A DNA stretch of 64,000 nucleotides, taken from the NCBI GenBank assembly GCA_030674185.1, contig CM060307.1, positions 71,756,699 to 71,820,698 on the forward strand, written 5' to 3'. Origin of the DNA: Monoplex corrugatus (lineage: Eukaryota; Mollusca; Gastropoda; Littorinimorpha; Ranellidae). Position 1 is the stretch's first letter. Each line of letters starts with the position of its first letter. The position numbers and the translations under genes were made by a program. Below, one piece after another: positions 56,423 to 64,000 of the stretch. The notes under the pieces are model-generated. The model worked only from the letters and a program-made list of their open reading frames with translations. It did no database searches and was not told the origin of the DNA.

Positions 56423-58922
56423 TCAATGCTGGTTTCCAGTTCCGCCAATACTGCAGTCTGAATCCTCCATCTCTTCTTCACTCATCTCAAGCATGGCATC
56501 TTCTATTTCTACTCCAACCACTGGTCTTTTGTTTTCATCTCCGTCACTCTCACGCATGTCTTCTCTTTCTGTTTCTTCTGCTTCAACCACTTGTCTTTTG
56601 TTTCCCATCCCTTCATTAGCACTGTTTCTGTTTCTCTCCGTTTGTGGTCCGACTCTAGAGAATTCATCAAGTTCAAGTGTTTCATTTCCTTCCACAACCC
56701 CCACTTCTGCGAACATGTATTCTTCTTCTTCTGCTATGAAATCTTCCAACTGCAGATCATCATCATCAAACAGTATCATTTCACTTTCACTGAAATCTAC
56801 ACTTGTATCAGAGCTTGAATCTCTCACCCTCTTCTTTGATTTTCTTCCTTTGCTTTTGGACTTCTTTTCTTTTGCTTCTAACATTTGCTTCTTCTTTTTC
56901 TCCATCTCCTGCTTCTTGGCTAGTTTCCTCTCTTCTTGCATCTTCTTTCTATTTTCTTTCTCCACTTGTATCTGCTTCTTTCGCTCCTCTCGCTCTTTTT
57001 TTCTTGCCACTATCGTCTTTCTTTTCTCCTCTTCCATTTTGGCTCTCTCTGCTTTTCTCATTTCCATCTCTGCTTTCCTTTTGATCTTTCTCTCCTCCTC
57101 TTCCTTCTGCATTCTCTCCTTGTTGATTAGACAGTCAATAAATTTTTGCCCACTGATGAGCGATGGAAGCTTTTCCAGTGATGATTTCTTTCTCTTGCCG
57201 CCACCCCCTCGTTGCAAAGTAGGAAGAATGAGGGGATCTTTTGGTCTCAGACTGACTTGGCTGCCTTCGGGTTCCTGTGGCTGTGGTGGTAGGATCACAT
57301 CATGGTAATGTTTCCACAGTGTGTACATCGGGTCTTCCACATCAAACCCCTCTTCCAGCCTTGTGTAGTAAAGATGCACATTGGCTTCACCAATCTTCCC
57401 ACACAGTATTGCAAATTTCCTGAGGCTCGATGCGGGATCAAGGGATGAGGAAGACTGAATCGATGTACTTGTACCTGCAACTGGGAGTGAGGGTGCAGCA
57501 GTTGTGGTGCATGTTGAAAGTGCTGACTTGGAAGTGGAAGGCTGGCTTTGGACGTGCTCAAGGCACTGTTCAACGCAGGCGGTAGCTGACGAGTTTGGCA
57601 TCACAGGGGTTTCTTGTTCAGATTGAGGAACGGTTTGGTTGGACCTGGGACATCCATCACCATTTGCGTTGGGAGTGACGACTGTATCAGTGTCTAGGCA
57701 TGTGGGCGTTGATGTGCTTTGAGACGTCATGTCTTGTGGAACTGTTTGTTGTACTGGGAGTGGGAGGACCTTCTCCCAATCAATGTTTGATGGGTCCAAG
57801 GGGAATAGGCCACTGTGTCTGAACGCTTTTGCAGCAAGATCCCTACTTACAGTGTTGTTGTACGCCTCTTTGAATACAAGGGCAAATGTGCGCTTGGTGA
57901 CTAGATCTATTTCTGTCTCATTGTGCTTCTTCACAGCCTTGCGCCATTCCCCTTTCATAGTCTTGAAGACTCCGACGTCTAAAGGCTGCATGATGTGCGA
58001 TGCGTGTGGAGGGAGTGCGTAGAGCACGATCTGATGTTCCTGACAGAGGGTAGCTGCTTGCAAAGATTGATGGCTGATGTGTCCATCAACCAGAAGGACA
58101 AGGGGCTTTTTTCACGTGCTCAGTGTGGGGGATGAACACAGAACGTAGCCACTCACAAAAGATTTCTCCATTTGTCCAGCCATTCTTTGATTTGGTCACG
58201 AATGACTCCAGGAAGACCTCCTGTGGTTTGAACCCCCGGAATTGCGTTCCTGGGTATATAAGCATTGGCCAGGTGAAGAGACCACTGGCGTTGCAACATG
58301 CGAGCACAGTTATCATAGTCTTCTGTTCGCTGCCAAGCTGGTATACGAACTTGGCGCCGGTGTACGCAAGTATCTTGTTTGTTGTGGCATCAAGGCTGAA
58401 GCCTGACTCGTCACAATTGTATAAACGTTCCGGTTCAAGCAGTATGGTCGGGTCAATCTTCTTCACACATTCAGAAAAGTTATCAAACCACTTGAGAATG
58501 GAGCCCTTTGTAACGAGAGCTCGTTGTTTGCCAAGCTTCTGGGGTTTCCGGATCGCCAGCACGGGATGACGCTTTTTAAATAAACGAAACCATTTCTCAG
58601 AAGGAAGATTGGCTTTCCATTTCGTCTGACGACCTCGAAAGTTTAGCATGTCCTGAACGATCACAAACAGTTCAGATTTTGTCCTGCCGAATGCCCGCTT
58701 ACTTGATTCTTTCAAAAATGTTACAATCTCTTCTTCTTCTTTGGGAGTCAGATATGTTTGCGGGGCCTTTCCATCTAACTTTTGGCGACCTGACAGCTTG
58801 TCAGAAAATGTCCCCCACGGGATGCCAAACGTTTCAGCAGCTTTGCGTTTACCCATCCCTTCACCGACTGCTTGCAGCGCATTGTCAAGAGCTTCTTTTG
58901 TCCACTTCGGTTTCCCACTCAT
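56423..58922 (-). pseudogene. pogo/Tigger-type transposase, one homopolymer frameshift
   Basis: ATG at 58922. Residues about 5-50 form a Psq-type helix-turn-helix (WTKEALDNALQAVGEGMGKR, ..FGIPWGTFSDKLSG). A CENP-B-type second DNA-binding domain follows (EEIVTFLKESSK... WFRLFKKRHPVL). The DDE_1 catalytic residues are all visible: D in YNCDESGFSLD, D in VDGH, and D in QPLDVGVFKTMK, spaced DD35D. The frame breaks at six T (58107-58112, plus strand); five would restore it. The C-terminal third is charged: a long Lys/Glu/Arg coiled-coil-like segment (KERMQKEEEERKIKRK), a basic tract (KKSKSKGRKSKKR) and an acidic tail (EMSEEEMEDSD). Nominal length is 832 aa, longer than classic pogo transposases (about 500 aa). 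Otherwise open over 2.5 kb, so recently active or even functional if the break is a consensus error. Confidence 0.9.
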
Positions 58923-58954
58923 TTTGAGATCTGGAAAAACATTATTTTTGATAG

Positions 58955-59055
58955 AGTCAAGTCAAGTCAAGTCAAGTGTACTTTATTATCTCAAAAACAT
59001 GAGAAATTTAAACAGGTGCACATTTATATATATCAAAACAAACAAACAAACAAAA
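58955..59055 (-). mobile_element. LINE 3' tail fragment with TCAAG repeat
   Basis: TCAAG repeated four times, then TGTACTTTATTATCTC, parallels the ATTCAAG repeat plus ATCACTTTAATGTCTC at 10818-10856, which terminates an L2/CR1-like LINE. Minus-strand orientation. Confidence 0.55.
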
Positions 59056-59084
59056 ATCCAAACCATTAAAAAGTAAGCTAAAAG

Positions 59085-59345
59085 CACACACACACACACA
59101 CACACAACACACACAGAAAGAAAGACAGACAGACAGACAGAGACAGGGAGAGAGAGAGACAGAGAGAAACAGACAGACAGACAGACAGACAGAAAGAGAG
59201 AGAGAGTGAGAGACAGACAGACAGGCAGTACTGCCAGCACTGCCTATTCAGGCACAGAGAGAGAGAAAGATACAGACAGAGGTAGGGAATGGGGGGAGAG
59301 AGAGAGAGAGAAGTAGAGAGAGAGAAAGATAGACACAATGGGAGA
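59085..59345. repeat. Simple-repeat block: CA, GACA and GA tracts
   Basis: (CA)n at 59085-59116, several (GACA)n tracts to 59225, then GAGAGA and GATAGA purine repeats. Long serine/leucine frames across it are artefacts. Confidence 0.95.
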
Positions 59346-59491
59346 GAGAGACGTAGAGATACGTTATCTAGATTATCTAAATCTAGATTTATAGTGGACA
59401 AAAAGCTTTGCAAAGAGCCTAGATCCTACCTAGATTATATCTCAAGACTTTAGCCTTCGTTTGACCAGGGTTATTTATCATTTTACACACT

Positions 59492-59928
59492 GGCCGCAGC
59501 CAGGACCTTTGCTGAAAAGCTTGTCCTCAGTGCGGCCGATTCGACCGCATGTGGGCCCACATGAAAATCTACCCTGCCCTGGCTGCGGCCATCGTCGTTT
59601 CTCTGATAGTTTATGTTTGAGTGATATTTATACAATGTCAGGCTCAAAAACATGCATTTCAAAACACAGATACCACATTTGGTTGACAAAATAGTAATAT
59701 TTAGGTTGTCATAAGACTTAATGAAAAACTCACCTGAAATTTCACGAAGGGATCTTTTCTCGGATGAAAATTTCAAAGCGTGCAGCACACGTGTAGAAAC
59801 AGCGGGAAAACCCGGAAACGGAACTGAAAGTATTGGCAGACCCAAGGAAAGCTACTGTTGTCTATTCAACGCCTTACAGCAAATGGGATAAGAGTTATGA
59901 GAACTGGCCGCACCTCAGCAGTGGCCGC
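59492..59928. repeat. Right cluster of TGCGGCC subterminal repeats
   Basis: TGCGGCC or GGCCGCA at 59492, 59531, 59584 and 59906, plus GGCCGC at 59923 overlapping the terminal repeat. It mirrors the left cluster. Confidence 0.78.
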
Positions 59929-59946
59929 GAGGGGGTCAAGGTACTC
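59921..59946 (-). repeat. Right terminal inverted repeat of the pogo-type element
   Basis: Reverse complement reads GAGTACCTTGACC....GCGGCCAC and pairs with 55627-55651. TA follows at 59947-59948. Confidence 0.78.
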
Positions 59947-59948
59947 TA

Positions 59949-60885
59949 CGACTTTCATGAATCTCTGGGTTTTTGCATTAATTAGGAATAAATTCATTAA
60001 TTGCCTCAACTGGCTAAAGCGGAAATTTAAATTAATTGAGATTCCTAAAATCTTTACAGTTTCCAAAATCATCAAATTTCTTACTTGAAAATTGTTGAGT
60101 AAACTGTAAAGCCTCAAGATAATTATAATGATAAATTACAACAGTTATTCAATACCATTAGGCTGAATCTTTATGTAATAATCAATTAATTACAATTTTT
60201 CATGAACAACCGCCTTTAAGAAGTTGTCAACCTGTGCATTTATTAAATACCTCTTGGTTTTTCTATACAGATGTTTATAATTATAAGTGATTATGTAGGC
60301 CTATGTATATCATTATATATCATATAGGCCTACATGTGTGTATAGATATATCATTATTATATGTGATGTAAATATATTCATATTGATTAATCAAAATAAA
60401 AAATTGAGAGCCTGTGATGGTAGTATAAAAAACCCTTAAAAATAGACATGAAAATTGTTTGAATATTTCAATGAAAAAAAAATCAAGTTTCCTGGTAACA
60501 TAGAAATGAGTCTTTATTAAGACTAGAGATTACAGATTAATTACTAATTAAGCTGTTCTGAGGGGAAAAAAGGATTCACAGACTGAATTGGTTTATAACT
60601 TGCTCATCTGGAAAGTTCATATTGCAATTTTGAATTAAAAATTCAGCTGGTAGTAAGGACTGTGTATCTTTTCAATTATTTACCCTGACAAGCAAACCTT
60701 TTTGAAAAAGTTTTGGTTTTTTTCCATGCGTAAACACACACTTTTTTCATAAGCTGTCATACAACATGAAAGATAATGTGTTATGTACATAAATATATGT
60801 GTTATAACTATAAGTGTGCATATGCATATATTATTTATATATATATATGCATACACATGTACATGTACCAGTATGCGTAAACACA
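59949..60885. other. Gene-free AT-rich stretch
   Basis: No gene recognised. Two TAGGCCTA octamers at 60296 and 60325; an AT-rich tract near 60830. Confidence 0.45.
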
Positions 60886-60887
60886 CA

Positions 60888-60896
60888 CACAAACAC

Positions 60897-60959
<63 letters not shown>

Positions 60960-60976
60960 CACACACAACACACACT
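60888..60976. repeat. (CA)n microsatellite
   Basis: About 85 bp of CA with AACA interruptions. Confidence 0.97.
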
Positions 60977-60979
60977 TAT

Positions 60980-61820
60980 GTAAATATCTATATGTATATC
61001 ACTCAAAAAAAAAATTAAATGCAAACAAAAACACAAAGACGGACAATATTTGGTTACAAATGTTTTAATGCATAATACTATATCAAAATAAATACACAGA
61101 ACAGGTAACAAGATGAAAAGGGCATCAGCAGAAATATATCATAACGTACACGCACAAACACCAGATATAAAAATAAGCTACATTACAGAAACAAAATTCT
61201 GAAACATATTTACACGAGTTACATACAAATAGTCCACGTGCTATTCTGTCTCTAGTGTACATGTATTCATGTGAGATACAATTATGAAGACTTCATGCAT
61301 TAAAACCACCTCTCCCATTTAAAATGCCAAAACCCAAAGAAATAATGAGAATAATAAATAGCCTACGTACATTATATATAGAGCAAACCTCTGGTAATAA
61401 AGTTTTCTTTTCAAACTCACTCAATATGTGTACAAACATGAATTATTGCACAGCAGGACATGACCAGTAGATAGAAAGTGGCAGTGCATATATATATATA
61501 TCAAGACAATTGTTTAAGACCTGTGGAACAGGCAGGTCAAGTGAGAAAGACCTGACAGATCCTTTGGTTCAACTGACAGTGAATTCCAAAGAGATGGTGT
61601 GAGAAATGGAAAGCACAGTGCTCACGCTGACTTAAGATGACATTTTATCACCATCAGACGCTTTTGTTTTGAGAACTTCATGCGATCTGTTTTATTTACC
61701 ATTCAGATGAGACAGTCCTAAAACATGTGTTAAGTGAATCAACACAGCAGGAGAAGATGAGCTGACTGACTGTACAGGCCTACATATGTAAGTCTTGCAC
61801 AAAAATTATCAAAATACCCA
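60980..61820. other. Gene-free stretch downstream of the 61826-61920 exon
   Basis: It would be intron of the gene that starts at 61915 on the minus strand. No further exon was recognised. A possible degenerate LINE tail lies near 61575-61610. Confidence 0.35.
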
Positions 61821-61825
61821 CTTAC

Positions 61826-61920
61826 AATGGCATCAGTCTGTGACTGGACGATGACACATTCCAAGTCATCCCACTCATACCCAGGTGGGGGGAGGGTGGC
61901 ATCAGAGTCACTCATTTTAT
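61826..61920 (-). CDS. First coding exon of an unidentified gene
   Basis: On the minus strand TTTATTCATCCAG ends at 61921 (acceptor) and GCCATT|GTAAGTGG gives a consensus donor at 61825. ATG at 61915 opens exactly 30 codons, MSDSDATLPPPGYEWDDLEC followed by VIVQSQTDAI, so the exon ends in phase 0. An acidic N-terminus, a PPPGYEWDD motif and a hydrophobic VIV stretch look protein-like. The acceptor just upstream of the ATG means a 5' UTR exon lies at higher coordinates. I do not recognise the family, and no following exon was found within the window's lower coordinates, so the next exon is either missed or separated by the pogo element and beyond. Confidence 0.55.
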
Positions 61921-62792
61921 CTGGATGAATAAAGACCTTACCCACTATGAGACATTTGAATGACAATAGTAACAGTAATGACAGACAAGGACTACTACTA
62001 CTACTAGTACTAGTTATCACAATTACTAGCACCTAATCATTGTATTTAGACCTATACAGTGCCAACAGTCCATATCAAAGCATCTTTGTGCACTTTAGAC
62101 AGGAACAAAACAAACTAAAAGTGAATGCCCATACATTAATGCAGTAGGCCTATAGGCCTAAGCTCAGTTGGACACACACCAATTTAAAAGGCATATTGAA
62201 TATTTGAAATAAAAAAAAAATCACATTTAAAGCATTAATCTTAATCATTGTACCTAGGCTTTAAATTTGGAAAAATTCAAGATTTTTTTCAGTGTGATAA
62301 TATTAAATTTAGAAGTTCAGAATTACTGTGCATCGGCTCATCACACCTTTGGGTATATACTCTGTGTGTGTGTGTGTAGTGAGTGTGTGGTGTGTGTGTG
62401 TGTGTATGTGTGTGTGTGTGTGTGTGTTGTCACTGAGCTGTGTCTGTCAAACATCAGTCATCAAGACTGTTGTGTGGGTGTACACATATCAGGAGATGAG
62501 ACACTACTGCATGACCAATATCCATTGTCCCTCGCCATCATTAACTATTATTTATAGGCCTATTTAGATCTGCACTATGATTCTTGCTAAACTTGCCTAG
62601 TAGTGTGAGTTTTAATCTTATCCAATCTGACAATCTGAAGTCCAGAAGTCTAGAAGCTGATAATGAGGGGCAGCAGACCTTCGAAGTTCGGCTGCCCATC
62701 GCTGCAGTTTGCTGAGTCATTTAGATCTAGACTGACAACCACTGAACCAGCGTCAAACTGAAGCTTGCATTTCAAGTCACGGTCCACGGTCC
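61921..62792. other. Gene-free stretch with (TG)n tract
   Basis: A TG microsatellite lies at 62362-62428. Three TAGGCCTA octamers lie at 62145, 62153 and 62555. It probably contains the intron upstream of the 61826-61920 exon. No other feature recognised. Confidence 0.45.
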
Positions 62793-64000
62793 TTGAATGC
62801 TGTTTTGGCTTGGCCGATTGTGCTGGCTATTTCTGATGTGCATCTGCCATCTGATGAAATGATCGTTCCCAGGAATTTGAATTTATCAACCTGTGTCAAG
62901 GTTGTGCCATTTGCTGTTATTTTGCATGAGGGGATTTCATGTTTTTTACTGATCATCACGACTTCGGTCTTCCTGCTGTTTAGTTCCAGCCCCTTACCTT
63001 TGCTTTCTATTTCTAGTATATTCACAAGGTTTTGTAGGTCTCTTTCACTTTCTGCAATTAGCACAGTGTCATCTGTGTATCGAATGTTGTTTATCATTTT
63101 CCCTCCAACCTTTAATCCAGGGTCTTCTTCTAGATTTCTCATGATGTTTTCGCTGTAAAGTGAAAACAGATCTGGTGACAAAACACAACCCTGTCTGAGT
63201 CCTCTTTTGATATTTTGGAAAGAGCTTACATTGTTTTCTATTCTCATTGCAGCTGTTTGTTCCCAGTACATATTTCTGATTATTCGTAGATCTTTTCCAT
63301 CAACATTGAGTCTCTCCAGTTGGTTGATCAATTCATCATGTCTTACCCGATCGAAAACCTTGGTGTAGTCAACAAAGCATAAATATAAATCCTTATTCAT
63401 CTCATTTGACCTCTCTATGATAGTTCTTAGGATGTATATGGCATTGATAGTTCCTTTCCATTCCACAAATCCACACTATTCCTCTGCTATTTCTCCTTTG
63501 ATTCTATTCCTTGTCCTCATCATGATTATTCTTAACAGGATTTTTGTTACATGGCTCATCAAACTGATTGTGCGATGGAGTTCGCATTCTATAACCCCTG
63601 TCTTCTTTGGAAGTGCAATAAAAATTGATTTGGACATATCTTTGGGGATTTTTCCAGTGTCATAAATTTCATTTAGGAGGACTGTTATTTTTTCTATGCC
63701 AAATTCCTCCAGGGCTTCAATCATCTCTGTAGTAATGTTGTCTGGTCCTGGGGCTTTTCCCGGTTTCATCTTTTTCAGTGCCGCTCTAACTTCATCTTTC
63801 ATTATGGGTGGTCCTTCAAAGTTCTTTTTTATAATATGTTCCTCGTTTCTGTCATCCTCAAAAAGGTCTTTAATGTACTCTCCTCATCTGTCTAATATTT
63901 TGTCTTTTTCCATGATAAGCGTGCCATCTTTCGATTTCAAGCAACCAGTTGATGTGTATGTATTTTTTCTGTAGACAATTTCTTCAATTCGTCTGTACAT
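62793..64000 (-). pseudogene. RTE-type LINE, 3'-truncated copy running off the window
   Basis: One minus-strand frame carries KKMKPGKAPGPDNITTEMIE (about 63760), LISHVTKILLRIIM, YTKVFDRVRHDELINQLERL (about 63355), GLRQGCVLSPDLFSLYSENI (about 63170), RYTDDTVLIAE (about 63085) and KTEVVMIS. Two in-frame stops are visible (TAG near 63477; TGA near 63882). The catalytic YADD has become YTDD. At 62793 the match to other copies stops abruptly before the YGCEAW and C-terminal segments, so the 3' end is missing, which is unusual for a LINE. It is the least decayed RTE copy in the window. Confidence 0.9.

Larger units (their letters stand above)
58931..59733 (-). other. Probable 5' UTR intron of the pogo-type transposase gene
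   Basis: On the minus strand TTTCAG|GTGAGTTTTTC at 59734/59733 is a consensus donor, and ATGTTTTTCCAG|ATCTCAAAATGAGT at 58931/58930 is an acceptor just upstream of the ATG. The 803-bp interval holds a LINE tail and simple repeats, which fits intron rather than exon. Not confirmed by transcript data. Confidence 0.6.
55627..59946 (-). mobile_element. Complete pogo/Tigger-type DNA transposon
   Basis: TA dinucleotides at 55625-55626 and 59947-59948 bound a 4320-bp unit. The left end GAGTAAGTTGACCACTTGCG and the right end (reverse complement GAGTACCTTGACCCCCTCGC) form imperfect terminal repeats ending in GCGGCCAC. Inside both ends lie clusters of the heptamer TGCGGCC. The single gene is a CENP-B/pogo-type transposase on the minus strand, with a probable 5' UTR intron. 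Superfamily: IS630-Tc1-mariner, which targets TA. The flanking TA and TIRs argue against a domesticated gene. Confidence 0.85.

Noticed and set aside
56394..57308. 304-codon plus-strand frame rich in Ser and Phe
   Set aside because: It is the antisense shadow of the Glu/Lys/Arg-rich transposase C-terminus.
58986..59413. Leucine/serine-rich membrane-like frames on the minus strand
   Set aside because: They arise from GACA/GAGA simple repeats inside the probable transposase intron.
55627..59946. Domesticated CENP-B/jerky-like host gene
   Set aside because: TA duplications, terminal repeats and subterminal heptamers bound the gene, which fits a transposon.

Overview
This is eukaryotic (metazoan) genomic DNA, not bacterial. 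It has one multi-exon protein-coding gene with GT-AG splice sites, many dead or dying transposons, about a dozen long CA/TG microsatellites and several large minisatellites. The PWWP2-type chromatin gene, the RTE-type LINE copies, Tc1 and pogo DNA transposons, the tRNA-derived SINE fragments and about a dozen TAGGCCTA octamers suggest a lophotrochozoan, most likely a mollusc. That assignment is inference.

Layout. 1-4200 is a tandem satellite of about 75/78 bp. 4207-4432 is an RTE-LINE scrap. 4455-6086 is a complete Tc1 element whose transposase has one frameshift. 6100-15200 is T/G-rich sequence with exon-like segments that occur more than once, a 39-bp array of 3'-splice-site-like units, a 105-bp minisatellite and an L2/CR1-like LINE tail. 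15240-18000 holds SINE pieces, an RTE 3' fragment and a DIRS-like reverse transcriptase remnant. 18480-20200 holds two more minisatellites. 21853-25243 is a near full-length RTE LINE with an inverted 5' half, bounded by a 10-bp target-site duplication. 26215-48450 is mostly gene-free A/C-rich DNA with SINE/LINE scraps, microsatellites and a hairpin MITE-like unit.

Genes. 48455-52682 (minus) is a PWWP2A/B-like gene: a short first exon, a 153-bp intron and a very long second exon carrying the conserved LRPRQ.LC.KC motif and a C-terminal PWWP domain. It has two apparent reading-frame breaks. Its upstream side has an NRF1-like site, a MITE-like unit and a 66-bp perfect inverted repeat. 55627-59946 is a complete pogo/Tigger-type DNA transposon with TA target duplications, imperfect terminal repeats and clusters of TGCGGCC subterminal repeats; its 832-codon transposase has one homopolymer frameshift. 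61826-61920 (minus) is a convincing isolated first coding exon of an unidentified gene. 62793-64000 is another RTE LINE copy that runs off the window.

No bacterial-style operons, CRISPR arrays, rRNA or intact tRNA genes were seen. The most unusual items are the pogo element with its subterminal repeat code, the twin-primed LINE, the splice-acceptor ladder with duplicated exon-like segments, and the perfect inverted repeat beside the PWWP2 promoter.
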